Positions 24,596 through 39,598 of a stretch of DNA of 64,000 nucleotides are shown here, piece by piece. The notes under the pieces were generated by a model, which did not search any database, was not told the origin of the DNA, and saw only the letters and a list, made by a program, of their open reading frames with translations. This stretch comes from Allacma fusca (Eukaryota; Arthropoda; Collembola; Symphypleona; Sminthuridae). The stretch is taken from positions 7,483,001 through 7,547,000 of the forward strand of contig OX359245.1 of the NCBI GenBank assembly GCA_947179485.1, given 5' to 3'. The position numbers were made by a program, and so were the translations under genes. Position 1 is the stretch's first letter. Every line of letters begins with the position of its first letter.

Positions 24596-27500
24596 GAATC
24601 AAGTCACTTTGTATAAAATCTTACAAGTTCACTAGCAATACAGCTCAAAATCAAATGTAAAGAATTGATGCCTACATTTACTCCTTGCTTGTGATTGAGC
24701 AGTTAAATAGTACCGAATATTAAATAAAAGTTACAATAAAAATGCATTTTTAGTTTCTTGTTTCACATGCAGGATTCAATTAGCCATATAAATATAAAGT
24801 GGTGCCCAAAATCTATTGACGGTGACGAAGCGTCTGCTTAACTGACGTGAAAGCTTCAGTTTTTCGGCTGGATTTCTTATAATTTATATACATATAGTTA
24901 ATATCATAGCTAAAATTAATTCTAGATTTTACCAATTGAATTTGGAAACTAAAAGAGGGATATTAAAATCATAATTTGAAAACAATATTCACAAAGGAAT
25001 CACGTTTGAAGTTTTGTTTTTAAAATTGGCAAATTTACGAACACAAAAACTAGAAATAATCAAAGATGACGGCAAAAAATAATAACCATCTGTTTAATTT
25101 GGTTACGGATTAAAAAACCAAACCTAGGCTTGAATAGTTGACAAAATCTGGACAAATTTTGAATACAAAAGTTCAGGATGAGGGAAATTTGAATTTTTAC
25201 AAGTAGTACTCGATTCTGATTTAATTCTTCCGAACGTCCATTATAAATTCCTCAATTTTGAAAGGAATTTATTTCTGATTTCTACCCGTTAAAAGCGGCT
25301 TCAATTTTCTATACGTACTTGCAGTGCCCTGGTCCGATGCAAATTCTGGAGTTTAAAAGCTCCAAAATATTGAAGAGCATCGCTGGTAAATGTAACTTAA
25401 AGTAACTTTAATTTAATGGTTGCCGTTATGAGCATTCTTTGTTTTTTAGTCCAAGATTTTAATTGGTACTGAATGTTCTAGAGAAATTATCCTTGTATGA
25501 TTCATCCTAGCAATAGCTTCCTTGGACTACCTTGATTTCTACAACTCTCGAGAGTTGAGCGTATTCTTAATCAACATGGCAATTTTCAAAGTTAACATTT
25601 TCGAAGTTCGTCTAACAAAAATGCTTAAAGTTGTCATTTTTCAGTCGAATTGAGAAGTTTTCCGAAAACGTTTTTCCTCCTGGTATACAATATTGGGAGA
25701 ACAATTTCGAGGATGTACTTAAAATTTATAGTAAAAGTTGACTTTTTCATTAATTTAGGTAGAAATTGCCAAAAATCCAAGCAAATGAGAACCGCTACCA
25801 AAAACCGAACTTCGCTTGCTCTACAATATTTTAAATATCGTTGATGGCTTTTGAAAATTTTGATTGACGAGATAAAAAACGTTCCTGAAAAATTCTTGAA
25901 AGATTTTCCGACAGTAAGAGCACTTTCATTTTATGTCACAAAATGCGTGTAAAACAATTTTAATACGAAGTTTTGATTATTACTAAATGCTGTAGCTGCA
26001 TGTGGTAGGATAATGCAGGCTTCAAATCTTAGCACACAAAAGTATTTAACTAGTCAAAATCATCTTTGTATGGCTGTAGTGACATAATACTGCAGGCAAT
26101 TTTGGAGTACTCAACTTTGCATAGAAATTTCCTCGACCCATGAAAAATTAATAACTGGCGTGGAAGCTTAGGAATTTGAAATCAATTTCATTTCCCTGTC
26201 TATCTCGTTTCTCAATATTTTAAAGCAAAAGTGTAGACATGGATGTAAGGTAGAGGCTTAAATTTTAAATCCCGCTTGTTAATAAACATTATGGGATAAT
26301 ATAAATTGTGAGACCTGTCCTCACACTTTCTACCGTGGAAAAGCAATCTGAACTCAAACTAAACCAAAATTAGCAAAATATTAAAAAAATCAATGCAGGA
26401 TTTCCGAAGTAAGAGATATATGACTACAAGGAGCATTTGAGATATAAGGAATCAAGTTTTGAAACAAATTCAAAAATTGAGAAATACTTCAAAAGTAGGA
26501 TGCTTTGCGGGTAAAGCCAATTTTGAATTACAACAGTTTTAAAGTCTACTAATACTCTGCCTTTTAAAACTACAAATTTTAAACAGGAGCGACTCTCGTA
26601 CATAATCTTTAACGTTCACATTAACGAACCTCTCCAATGGTTCACGATGGGAAAACAACTTTTAATACTCAAAATATATAAAAAGGCGTTTGGGCTATAT
26701 TTAGATGAATATTCGGAATCTAAACTCGTTATTCAACTTTCGTGCTTGTAAAACTATATTTCAATATCAACAGAAATTTTAACAATGCAAATCTCAAAAT
26801 GTCCAACTTACGGTTACCTCCCCAAAAACCACGGATTTGAAAAAGCTACCCGCGACTCCAAATCCTGGGCATGTGAGCAGGTATTTGTCCTTACAATAAT
26901 TGACAATTGGCAATTGGGGGTGTACGTGCCAAAGGTAACTTGTTGAAGTTCCGATCAAAACTTGTCAAAGTTATTATTTGCATTAAACGCCCCTAAAGCA
27001 AAATCACAGGTGTAAAAACATTGAAAAAACAATTTTAAGGGTGTGCCTCTAACTAAAAAAGAGTAGGAAGTGGAGCCAAATCAGAAATATTTTTAAAAAA
27101 GGTCAGCTGTAGGAGTTTAAGATTATGAATTTCGAATAAATATTCAATGCCTAATTCAAATATACGGAGCTTCAAAAATATTAAGTGAACAATGTTTCAC
27201 GTTTCACATCAAGTTAGCAAGAATTTAGAATGTAAATAATTAGTTTCGGAAAGAAATCGCAAATTGTTATTCTTGCTGGTATTATAACTTTTGTGAGAAT
27301 GTATTGGCCATGACATAAAATTCATGAAGTGGAGTTGAAGCTGAATTGTTTAATAGCATCATTATACAATGTAACTTTGTAAATTATCATTGATTGGGGA
27401 AGTACAAGAATGTGTTTATTTTCTCCTGTGACAAAAATCTGGGTTTAGTAAACACAAGGGATACTCCCTGTCCATATATTCTCGTTGTGTCACCTCTGAA

Positions 27501-28264
27501 ATTCAGTTGTGCTCATTTGCAGTAGGAATTCATCAAAAAATTAATACTTCGCTCAACTGGACTTTGCGGATGATCCCTTTAACACAATTGGAACCAAAAT
27601 TCATAGAATCTCAAAATCAGTTAACTTTGTAAATCCGAGCGTATCTCCAATTTTATTGCAAAACGAGTTTTAAGTGACGTCATGTCCTTGGTTACTCTGA
27701 ATTTAAAAAAAGCAACGCCCTGATATTAAAAATGCATACATGTAACAATAGAAGCATCCCAGCTAGTTTCATCACTTCAAATTGTAAATAGAAGAACGCT
27801 CACCAATTTTTTTTCCTTCATAATTTGATCATTAATTAGTAAAAACTAATTTTTATCTTTGAACATTTTCGACGAGATCTGCAACATTTTTTTCACCATT
27901 AATTCACCATAACATAATTTGATGAGTTGATGAGGTGCTAGTATTGTTGACCGTGAATAAAGGACGAGCAATAGAACGAAAATTAGTTAAACCGGCGTGG
28001 ACGCTGTTATTTAGTAACATTACTTGAAACACGTTTTCACAAATTTAAGAGGATAATATCCTGGAGTTAATATTCTTTGAGAGTGTGATCCTAACAATGG
28101 ATAATTACCGAGTCTGTTTTTTTCAAAAGAGCCATTCCCATAGTGAAGCATTTTTTTGGAATATGTACATATAATGTATATACATACAATTTAAATAGTG
28201 TGAGTAATATTGAGGCCAAGTATTTTTGAGCTATAACCAACCAATCCCAAATTATTAAAAAAAT

Positions 28265-28480
28265 AATTTGGGACTAGTTGAGCTGCGGCACGGTTCCAAA
28301 GCATGGAGCGTGATAGGGCTTTCTGTTTACAGCGAAGGCACTGCCCTTATATTACGTTGGCAGGGGCCTCCAATCATCGTCCACTACAGCGAGCAAAGCA
28401 ATGCTTGCATGCTGGCTGTATGTATTCGCATGCAATCCATGCGTGCTTGGTAACATGTGCACAACGCCTTAAATAGATAT
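28265..28480. other. G+C-rich patch of unknown nature
   Basis: About 215 bp are clearly richer in G+C than the surrounding array and contain GCATGC-type palindromic words (CTTGCATGC, TCGCATGCAATCCATGCG). A 61-codon plus-strand reading exists but has no ATG start, splice or homology support. It may be the remnant of an inserted element. Confidence 0.4.
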
Positions 28481-28520
28481 GTATATAAATTACCCGTTTC
28501 GGATTTCCTCCGATTTGACT

Positions 28521-28623
28521 GCCGGCAGATGCAAATATGCACTTTTTCCAAATTTTAAAATGTAGTTTTTATTCTTCCCTTGAGTTTAGACTGTTTAAAA
28601 AGTGCATATTTGCGTCTGCCGGC
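28521..28623. repeat. Inverted repeat able to form a 27-bp hairpin
   Basis: The left arm at 28521-28547 starts GCCGGCAGATGCAAATATGC and the right arm at 28597-28623 is its reverse complement with one mismatch; the loop is 49 nt. It may be the joined ends of a small MITE or an RNA hairpin. No target duplication was identified. Confidence 0.85.
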
Positions 28624-29230
28624 ACTCAAAAAAATTGCATAGTTTCAAAAATGTGCATGTGATTTTTTTTAAATCGGAAATTTTGATTTTACAATGGGGG
28701 AAAAAATCATGAGTGCAGTAGTTAATGGGACAATATATATGAGATAGCCAATTTTTTAATATTCAAATTGGTAAGGCTGTAACAAATTATTGTATTTTTC
28801 GGGTTTTTTCGGTTTTTTGACCTTCCCATTGGGATTCGCGGCAAAAATAAAATTGCAGATTTTCTTTCATTCAATTACGCATCTGATGGGCCCTATAAAA
28901 ATGTTTTATAAAATAGTGACCTTCACGGGTGGCCCTTTTCAAAAAAACAGACTCTACCCAATGAAATTCCCGGGGGTAATGCCTTGCTTTAGACAAGTTG
29001 TAATTTAATTTATTTTTAGTTAGGTAATTTTCCTGCATTAGCACATGCTAAAGGAACGCTTAGTTTTTACAAATAGTGAGTTCCGCATAGTTTAGAAATC
29101 AAATTGTTAATTTCCATTAAATATTTATATTCTTGAATTTGGCGCCAAATGTATACATGCGGAGCTTGTAAATAAATAATGGAGGTTTTCCTGATCTCAC
29201 ATCAATTTAATTTATCCCCATTAGCCCATA

Positions 29231-30034
29231 CAGACGACTTTCCTTATAACGTCTCTCCGTATAAAGTCACTCTCCCTATAATGTCGTCCTGGGTTCCTCC
29301 CAAGCTACATTACATGATAATTACTACCTTTATAGCGTCGCTGGTTATAACGTCAGTTCCTTTATAAAGTCGCTTTTTTGTATCCGTAAGGTGAAAAACG
29401 TACCCTTATAACGTCATGTTGACGATACAAAGCGTCAAACCTAGCTAAATAACATAGTGGTGCTGTTATTTTAAAGATTTTTAGGCGTCAATTTCACTAC
29501 AATTGCATTGGCTTATTATAAAGCGACGTTATAAAAGACTGGAAGGAACGTGTTATTGTAAATATATGTGCAAGCGTGGTTAACGACATTGACTAAGTCC
29601 CATCCACGAAAATCCCCATTTCCAAGCTTTTAGATTTATTTTCTTATCCAGTAAAGAACTGATGTTCATAGTTTTAACGGAATTATATTTTTCACTGTTT
29701 GAAAACTTTTGTGAATGATCTGACAAGTGTCTTCTTGAGATTTAGAAAATACTTTATTCAATCCTGACCTTTATTGTTGACGATGTTTGTGGTTTGGCAA
29801 ACGTTGAAAAACACGAATATTTATTAATTAATATTAACTATTTTTATTCTCATTCTTCATAGATGTTCAGTATGTGCTATTTGTCTGCAATGAAACGAGA
29901 CATGAGTCCAATTTAACTAAAAACGAAAAATTTACAATTAAACCGTTACTTATTTTACATGCCTCTATAACTTCGTACCCTTATAACGTCACTTTTGAGA
30001 GATTTATTGATGTCGTTATAAAGAGAGTCGACTG
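29231..30034. mobile_element. pogo/Tc1-like MITE
   Basis: Ends CAGACGACTTTCCTTATAAC and, reversed from the right, CAGTCGACTCTCTTTATAAC (three mismatches in 21 bp), flanked by TA dinucleotides at 29229-29230 and 30035-30036. Length 804 bp. TATAACGTC/GACGTTATA words recur in the subterminal parts (29240-29410, 29980-30020). No intact transposase is present. The CAGT-type ends and TA target fit Tc1/mariner-pogo. Confidence 0.85.
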
Positions 30035-30657
30035 TATACGGATCTTCTCCCATTTATTTTCAAATTAGGCTTGAACCCCTAACTCAAAAGCTCTAGGTAC
30101 AGGGACTAAGAAAATGTCGGAAGTCCCGGATTGGTTTTTGAAATAGTCAAATTCAAAATTGTCTCCTCAAACTTTCAATTTGTTTTCAAATAACTGCTGG
30201 CCCTGGTTTGTTGAGAAATTCCAGATGATTCGGAAATCCGATGAGCCATTCAGCAGTTCCGTATGTTAACAATTATGGGAATGGTCCAAAAGAATAAGAG
30301 CAATGTTGGGAAAAGGGAGCAAAGATGAGCAAAAGGGAATTTTCTCAACTGGCCATTTTTTCATGAATGGCTTGTTGTTAGAACAAATATTTATAATTTT
30401 ATTATAATTTCATAACGACTCGTGTGAGCCTCCGATCATCTCCCTTAGTCAAACATTCCGACAACAGGAATTACGTTTTTCGATTGTTTTTGAAGATTTC
30501 ATATGACATTTCATTTCATTTCATCCACCCTGCGTCATGCCGACACTCACTTACATCAACTGACTTAAACTTAACACTGAAACTACTAGTTTTTCGGATT
30601 TTGAAATTAATCCCTTCCTTTAAAACATATATAAAGAGGGTATTTTCTGAATAAAAT

Positions 30658-32050
30658 TTGGTTGTGTTCATAATTAAAGCCAAATGGGGAATTCTAAAAC
30701 AGGAAACGTTCCTGACCCCTTCACCAGCACAAATTGACAAATTTGTCAATGAAAAAGTTTTTAGGAAATCTGGATCCTTATCGTTGCTTAATTATGCTGA
30801 ATTAACCTTAATATGGCTAAAGATTCCTTTCAATTGTGCATCATGTCACTATAACATAATGACGCGTCCTTGGATATCTGCTAGTAAAAATAAACAAGAC
30901 GGAAAGTTGAATTGAAAATTGAATACAAACAAATAATGCACACAATTGAAAATATTTTAGACTTTTCTTAGTAGTTGGTCTAATGACAAACCTCTAATGA
31001 CGTCAAATTAATTCATAAATATCCGACAAGAAAATTAAAAACAACGTTCCAATAAGACAAGCATGAATACAAGGGAACTCGCGGAATGTAGGAATATATC
31101 GGAATGAAATTTTGTGAGCTGAATTTTCTGAGAAAATAATACTCTTAATAACAATGGTGTGGAAAAGATGATTATAACAATTCATCATCTTTGCACATGT
31201 TAGAGGAAATGTATGAAAACATGCTTTCTAATATCATTGACACGTTCTCTCTATTTTGTAATTACTGAGTACAAGAAAACACACAATTTTCTCCGGAAAT
31301 GTTTTTTGTCATTGCTTTCATCCCAATATTAGTTTTTATTAGGATTTTTGTTGGGGAAATAATTTTGAGCCCCACCAAAGGTTCCGTCCGGTTAGGAAAT
31401 CCTCGGGAGGAAATAAGTGTCTCGTTCCTGTTCCCAAATGCCAAGGGGATACTAATTATCAGCTTATCATTAGCTTTGGTGATCAGGAAAGAAATGCTTA
31501 TTTTTCAAAGTTAACACTGCCAAGTTAAAATATGAATTGAAAGGCTTCCCATAGGTAAATCCTGGAATAAAAACTTTGGCAAAACAATTTTGAGTGTATA
31601 ATCTAAATTTGTGTCATGGTAGATGGAGTTTTTCATAGTTTGGATAGAAATCACCAAACGTACAAACACCAGTTTTATAACCACCACAAAACGAACTCCA
31701 CTTTTCCTACAAAATTCCTGGAAACTTCGGTAGCTTTAAAAACTTAGAATGACGAATACAGTACTAAACGTTTTGAAGAAAAGTGCTTAAATAACCGAAG
31801 GTTAAAAGAAGTTAATTAAATTTTTTACAAAAATGCCAACCAACACAAATAACTTCATAAAAATCCGAAATGATATTCCAAGTGGCGTCTACTTTTAGTT
31901 AGTGGTATTTACAATCTCATTATTCGCTTTCTCGTAACAGATATTTTTGTTACAATGTTAAAATATAAATCGTATATGGCGGCATCTATGAGCACGTGAA
32001 AATTCAAATATTATCGGGGATTTTATTCGAAAACAATCAAATTTAATTTA
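30658..32050 (+). repeat. Array block, second copy of the 11.0-13.4 kb block
   Basis: Shares GGAAATCTGGATCCTTATCG (30761), CTCGCGGAATGTAGGA (31078), GGAAAAGATGATTATAACAA (31162) and the CCAAGTGGCGTC core (about 31878) with the left block, in the same order. A related stretch without the rest appears near 36890-37210, where it happens to be open for 130 codons. Confidence 0.75.
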
Positions 32051-34479
32051 TTTTCGGATCATGAACAAAAATTATTTTTATAGAATTCCCAAATATTTCA
32101 AACCAGTTTTAGAAAAATTGTAAATGAAAATTTAAAAAGTTTCGAGGAGAATTACAATTTCTGTTACGATTCGGAGAACTCACTATACAGGGTCCAAAGA
32201 CAGCATTTTCCTGATTTCCCCAAATGTGTTTCATCCTTCTAGCGCAAAACGTTTGTACAGAGCAGAGAAGGAAGCGAAGCTAATTCTGCAATGTTTTTGA
32301 AAAAGGTGAGCTGAGGAAGTTATAATAAACTGTTTATTCAAACTTTAAAATCTTCATTCAATCCAATTCTCCTCATTCATTGGTCAATTTCCATTAAATA
32401 TTTAAATTTTCGAATTTTACGCCAAATTAAAATCTCCGAAACTTAAAAGATAATCGGTACCGGATTTCCAGGTGTCACATCAATTTAGTGAGAATTCAGG
32501 ATGCAAACGTTTAGGCTTGAAACGAAATTTGCAATTCTGCGTTTACCACAACGGATGTGTTCTCATCTGTTCAACATCTGGTTTTTCGATCACTGAAAAT
32601 GCATGAAGCGGCGTTGAAGCTCAATTGTTTGTTTTTTAAAGTCGTTAATTAGTTAAAGCGGATTGCAGTCTTTTATTTAAAAGACACTTGATTCACTTAT
32701 TCATTTTTTATCACTTCTTTCAAGGCTTGAATATTAATAATTATTTATTTTAAGGTTTTTTGAATAAATTGTGTATACTACCCCTAATTTTTGTTTACAA
32801 TTCGTAAATACACTGCTTTACTAAAACATGCATTGTGAGTTGAACGTGAATTGTCATTGGAAGTTTTTCTGTTGTAACAAATCTGAAAAAGGATAAAATC
32901 TTAAGCTTGGAATTTTGAAATAAAATTGTTATACACAATTTGACCATTTCCTAAGAAACCAAATTGCAATACATAAAAGAGGCCAAGAAATCAGTACAAA
33001 TAATCCTGGCTTTATCCCAGCTGGATTTCTTATACCTTCTAAATAATATTGTAATGGGAATATTGGGATGAATCCCATTTACAGTTCTGTATCTTCAAGT
33101 AATGGCACGTGCTTTGGTGTCCTTGTTAATTGCTACAAATAATCCTTAAATTTATATTTTTTTATGATTTGGAAATTTGTGTACAAAAACATCATGTCGG
33201 GAATCCAAATTGTTTATAAAATTCTGACTAAAATAATCTTAAATAAAACTAATTTCAAATACATCTTTTTTATTTGAAAATATTCTCGGTTTTTGTTAGT
33301 AAAAAATATTGTAAGTCTTAAATGCTCCACGTAAAATTGCTCATCGTAAATGTCTCTGGTTATGGATTTATGTTTATTATGAAGCGCAACGATCTTGATG
33401 TATAGATGGCATTGTCTTTTGACGAATCGTAGCACGTAGAAATTTTATTATACCTGAGGAGATAATTATGTTAACCCCCGTTGCGATTGGTGCGAATAAT
33501 ACTTAATTTCTCTATTCATTACTATTTACTTTAAGAGCTTATAAGCACATTTTGTGAACGACAATCGTCTGATATTTTTATCACTGAAAATGCATGAAGC
33601 GAAGTTGGAGCTTAATTGTTTGTTTTTTAAAATCGTTAATTACTGATAGTTAAAGCGGATTGAAAGCTATTATTTAAAAGACACTTGATTCACTTATTCA
33701 TTTTTTCTCACTTCTTTTGTGGCTTGAATAATTCTCATTGGATTTTAAGTTACGGCTTTATGATTAAATTGTGTAAGTAATTTTCGTTTAAAATTCTGAA
33801 ATACACTGCTTTACTGCAATATACTTGATTGTCATTGGAAGTTTTTTGTTGTTACAAATCTGAAAAAGTATAAAATCGCAAGTTTGGAATTTTGAAATAA
33901 TTTTTTTTCCACAATGTAACCATTTCCTAAACCCAATTTCAGTATACAGCTATCCCAAGAAATAAGCAAAAATATTCTAGCTTATCTGTTACACTCGATA
34001 ATTGAGTAATGTTAATCAACGTGCCAAGTTTCAATGTTGGTGCTTCCCAATTCCTGATCTACAAAAGGTCTTTCCACTGTCATTCAAAATAGCTGTAGGG
34101 GCTTGAAACTCCAAATGCTTTCGTAATGAGCTAATGAGCACTCGTTAATAACGTTGTATTTATATTATTTTAAAGTAATATATGTTACTGCAAAGAAGCC
34201 CTTTGAAATTAAAGCTGCAACAAAATTTTTGTCAAGAACATATTTGTAAGTTGTAAAGACTAAAGTTAAATTGACTAAATATATGATTATTATTAAATTA
34301 AAGCTATTAAAAAACAATATCTTTTCCAAAGAAAATTTTTTAAATAGGAGTTTTTTGGGGGCACAATTCGAACCGTTACTTCCAGCAGCCCGCATGTGCG
34401 CAACATACATTCTTTCAGAAACTGTGACCTATGATACAGCCTGGTAATTATTTCTGATTTCCGTAGTATGAAAACTAAA

Positions 34480-35600
34480 AAATATTAATACGAACGAAAG
34501 GGTTTTCCAAAGAAGAGTCACCCGTAAATAAAAAACGTGGTAGGAATTTTTTAGCGAAGAAAAAGTGAACACCATCAACAAAAATCGAGCTTAATATTTC
34601 CTTCCAAAATTCAGACAACTCCAGTTGCATAAAAATATTTGCAGTGGGAAATATAAAGGGGCCGGTATTAAAAACTTCATTGAATTGTAATGACAAAATG
34701 ATTCTCTTTTTATACTTAAATGTAGTCAAGAAATTTCTTACTCAACTAGCAACTAGCAACAGCATTAAAGTTTTGAAAATATGGGCTTGAAGTACCACGG
34801 GATGAAAGAATTAATTAGATACAGCTTTCAACTATTATCTTTACAAGTGTCTCTTCCACTATTCTGATTAACATTTCAAAAGGCGTCGAAATTATTCATG
34901 TTCTTATTCCTTGCCAATCTCTGCTTTACCTTTGTTACAGTACATATTCAAAACATGTTCCCCTGAATTTATGTACATAGGCATCTATGAGTCCGCAGAA
35001 ATTGAAATAAAATAAATGTTTTTTTATTTCAAAATATTCCCGGTTTTTGTTAGTAAAAATTATTGTAATTTTTAAATGCTGCGTGTAAAATTGCTCAATG
35101 CAAATGTCTCTGTGTAGGGATTTACGTTTATTATGAAGCGCAACGATCTTAATCTATAGATGGCATTGGCTTTTGACGAATCGTAGAACTTTTTACGTAG
35201 ACATTTTATTATACCCAAGGGTATATATATGGTATTCCCAGTTGCGATTGATGTGAACAATACTTTAATACTCTATTCTTTACTAATTACTTTATGAGCT
35301 CACAAGAGTATTTTCTGAACAAAATTATTATAACCAAATGCGGAATTTTAAATCAGGAAATGTTTTTGTCTTCTGTAACCCTGAGAATTTTTTCAAGTTT
35401 TGTTTTATAGGAAACGGGATTTCTATTCTGTTTCAGAACAAGAGCAGCATAATTGTTAACGCACAACTCATTTCTCAAAGAATATGCTCACTTTGGTAGA
35501 TAAATGATAAGTGGGCATTTTAAATCTTTACACATAATTTTTGTTAAATGTTCTAAATTGGGCAGATTTATTAAAGTTGCTATGTAATTACATAGGCAAG
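34480..35600 (+). repeat. Array block copy B
   Basis: Second copy of the block described at 15.7 kb. It has AAAGGCGTCGAAATTATTCA as core (34879), TTTGTTACAG, then ATTCAAAACATG followed by an early stop, and TTATACCCAAGG (about 35210). It runs on to a CTGGCGTGGAAGCTT core at 35672, the same succession as copy D (59839 then 60631). Confidence 0.8.
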
Positions 35601-38600
35601 TTGAATTAGTCAAATTCATGCATATAACCTGCCCGATGAGAAAATTCCCATCTCGCAGAACAAATAACTTGCTGGCGTGGAAGCTTTGCTATTTCATTTT
35701 AATTAATTATTTACCTCAATTCTCATGGAGGACAATCACTTCAAGTATTAGTATACCATTGAGCTTCTAATTACGTCTGCTGTAACATACTTACTTGAAA
35801 CATAAAGCCAGAAATCCTAAATATGAATATTCAACAGTATTTGAGCAGTTTCTTACGCAGCAACACATCTCAAAATCACAAATAAAAATAGTTGATGTCT
35901 TCTTTTATCCACTGCTGATGATTTAACGGTTACGTGTAACTCCGGATATTAACTAATCTTTTCACTACAAAAAATGCAATTTTTAAAAACTGTTTTCAGG
36001 GAATAATCTGTAGGATATCCTAGAACTATAAACATAGAATATACTGAATTTTTAAAAAATTTGCTTGTCAAATTCGAAGAATTTTATGTTCGGTTACGCA
36101 ACTCACACACGTGATTCAACTCAATGTGTTTGAAGTGGCGTCCAAACTTTATTTTTAAGGGGGCGAAGCGTCTGCTTAATTGACGTGAAAGCATCATTTT
36201 TTCAAAAGTATTTCATATCATTGTTCCTACCTAGGAGAAACTAGTTTAGGTATTTTGCCAGTTGAATTTGAAAATTAAAGCACCAATGTTTAGATCAAAA
36301 TTTAAAATAAAACTCTCGAAGGAATCCCGCTTGAACATTTGTTTTTAGAATAAGCAAATTTCAATAAAAGCAAATTATCAAGAAATTTAAAATGACATAA
36401 GAATTCATTCTCATGCGTTTAATTTGACTACAAATGAAAATCCAGTTTCGAAATTTGAATTTTAATCTTTGACTCTATCCGGCTACAAATAAACGAATAC
36501 ATCAACATTGAATACGGCTGGAAAACTTTGAATGTTCACAAAAAGTATACATCTTTCAAAAATTATTTTTTTCAAAACGTTCATTATGACTTACTCAGTT
36601 TGAAATAAATTTGACTAAAATGCAGTTTACTCTACAACAATAAACTCCAATTTCTATATACAGTCTTTCAAGTTCCCGCCAGTTCTACCGGGCTCAACCG
36701 CTAGAGGTCGAAAAAATATAGTTCTCTTCATGTGTTAAGTATACGAAGGTAATCTGGCTGTAACAGGTGGCTATATAGCGGATAATTCAAATTACATACA
36801 AGTTAGAAACAATTTACAAATGACAACTCGAATAATTTGCAACATTTAAAACTTCTTCCAAATTCTTAAATTAAAAAAATATTAGCTCGGATAATCTCAT
36901 TGTTGGCGATTTTCTTGCAGTAGTTTGTGAGAAAATAATACTCGTAATAATAATGTTATGGAAAAGGAGACTATAACAACTGTTCATCTCGGTAGGTGTT
37001 CGAGGAAAGGTGCGATGAAATCATTTCTACTATTACTGACAGTTCCTGTCAATCATGTAAAAGAATACAAAAATCACATGCTTTTCTCCGGAGATGTTAA
37101 TTGTCATCACTTTCAACAAAATATTAGCTTCTATTACGCCTTCTGTTGGGGAAACAATTTTGATTCTAACAGAAGATTCCGTTCGTTTTGGGAATCCTAC
37201 GGCGGAAGAAAATGTCTTGCTATGAACCTATTTTATTTATTTGTATTCTTATTACTTTGCCAGGGCAGTCTCAACACGCTTCGTGAATTTATCATGTCCC
37301 ATCGAAATGCACCTATGAAAGACTTGCAGGTGGCTCTGAACAATATTTAAAGCGGCGTGGAAGTTAAAATCTTTAAACACTAATGAAAGTATACACTGAA
37401 ATCGTGAATGTCTAATATTGTTCCGTATATTTTTCGGAGTTTGTTCTATTATACCAAACGTTATTAATTTGTTATTCTTCCTTGAATAACACTTATACCT
37501 TGACGAATAGAATTAACGTGGAAATTATTTTTTTAAAGTGAGGCAAAAATTACATTAATTTCATCACACTACATATTTCTCATCTGAAAAATCGTTGAAC
37601 TAATCTTCGCTGACTAATGTCAATGCCCTTTTTTCAATTTGTTGGAATCCGACATAAAATTTGTGTGAGAAAATATTTTGACACTCGTTTATTTCAAAAC
37701 GAGTTTCTTAACCAAAATCTTAATAAGATTCATTTGATTTATTTTAGATTCTCAGGGTGATGTAATAATTTGCCCTCAGCTCGCAGAGGGGAACGTCTCG
37801 TATAATACTTTATATCTTCAGTTTGTAGGAAATTTAGTCTAGATTTTCTCAAATTTACTTTCAAATGTAAGTTGTTCAAAAGCTACAAAATCCACATTAC
37901 ATTTTTTTACAACAAGGTTGAAATACAATTTGAATAATTACTTCCAGGAACCAATATACGCAAACTTTCAACAAATCAAATCCAAATTGAAATTGGTCTC
38001 GCATAGTTAGCCAAACTTTCTTTATGGGTTACTGTTAAGCCTGCAATTGTCCATTGTTTTATTTATGTCCTTAATTTGCACATTTAGCTGAACATAATGT
38101 TGGCAGAAGGCTTTACAGAGTATTGGAAAACTGGAAACCGTTCGCAAAAAAATCTTTGGTAGTTCTACCCGTTAAGTGCCATTTAAAATTTTCAGTTTTG
38201 AAATTCTGCCAAAAAGACTTGGTGCCAATTTAAAAAAAAACTGCAAAGGATATTTCAAGTGGGAGGTGTAACTTAAAGTAGTACTCAGGGCATGGGAAAA
38301 CTAGTTTTGGTAGGAATGGATTTACTAGACGAGCTACTAATTCAAGGAGAGGTAGTTGCAAATGTTCAGTGTCCCCAATTATTTAGAAGATCTTTTTCCA
38401 GATTTTTCAAAATTTGTTTTGTTTATCCAGATCCAAAATTATGGACTCAGTGGATAAAGATGTGGAATAAATTCAGGATTGTTTTTGAAAATGTCAAATT
38501 TTGAAAGTTATAAATAAGAGCAGAGAGAAAGGTTAGGAAAATTCATCGCCAGGAGCAAAGTCTCCGTTCCCCTGGTATAGCGAGATTACTGTGATATTTT

Positions 38601-39598
38601 TAAGCGCAACATTTTAAATACCAGGACAAATACAGAGATTGAATAGATGCACCAATAAGACTAATATGGGGACCAGACCTTTCACATTTCACAAATTCAA
38701 ATCTAAGGAGTTTAGAAAGTAATGCGTGGAGGATTTTGCAGGTGTCACATCAATTCAGTGGAATATTATAGTGTAATCAATTATGTTTAAAACCAGCTTA
38801 CTAATTAGGGAGTAAGAAAATTGGATTGACTATTTTTCTACTACCACATCCTCTGGGTGCCAGAGAAAATGCATAGAGTGGCGTTGAAGCCTAATAAATT
38901 GTTTAATTCCTTCCATTTACAACGAAACTTTCTAAATGATCATTTATATGGGACAATACAAGAATGTGTGCATTTTCTCCTGTTACACGACTATGAGTTT
39001 AGTAGACACGTACATTGTCAATTTATTCTTGCTTTGTCACCTCTAAAATTTATTTGTGCTCATTGCCAGTAGGCAGAGGTATGGAATATTTTGAAATATC
39101 GTATTTGTACCTATTTGAAATACATTTCGTATTTTGTATTTAGTATTTTATTGTCACCAAAATTTCGATTGTATTTTGTATTTCTTATTTTAAAGATCTA
39201 CGGACGTGATGGTATTTTGCATTTATTTATCTTGTACCGTTTGCCTACCACGTATTCCAAAAAAAATATAATTTCAAAATACGTAGCTCTTGCAACTGTC
39301 AAGGATGTCTCTAAAACATTTCCAAATTATTATTTTAAATGTAAAAGCACTAATTTAGAACAATTTGAAGCCAATTCTTTAACTTTTTTGCCTGGTTTGA
39401 AGTACTAGTTAGTATAAAAATATGTAAAGTTCAATGCACATATGTGTTAAAGTCAGTTAAATTAATTCTGCCAACTGAAAATCCGTAAATACTGTAAATT
39501 ATCCAGGAGATATAAGGTAATTCGTTTTAAGGAAACATATTGTGTATCCAGGGTCACGTTAATCTACTTTGTTCTCCCAAATTGTTCACAAATGCACA

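Noticed and set aside
28268-28453. tRNA-derived SINE or small gene in the G+C-rich patch
   Set aside because: Box-like words are too close together for a Pol III promoter and no tRNA fold was seen.
36958-37350. 130-codon plus-strand reading as a gene
   Set aside because: Its DNA is homologous to array segments at about 12120-12400 and 31140-31450, where the same stretch has stops and indels. No conserved protein feature or splice support.
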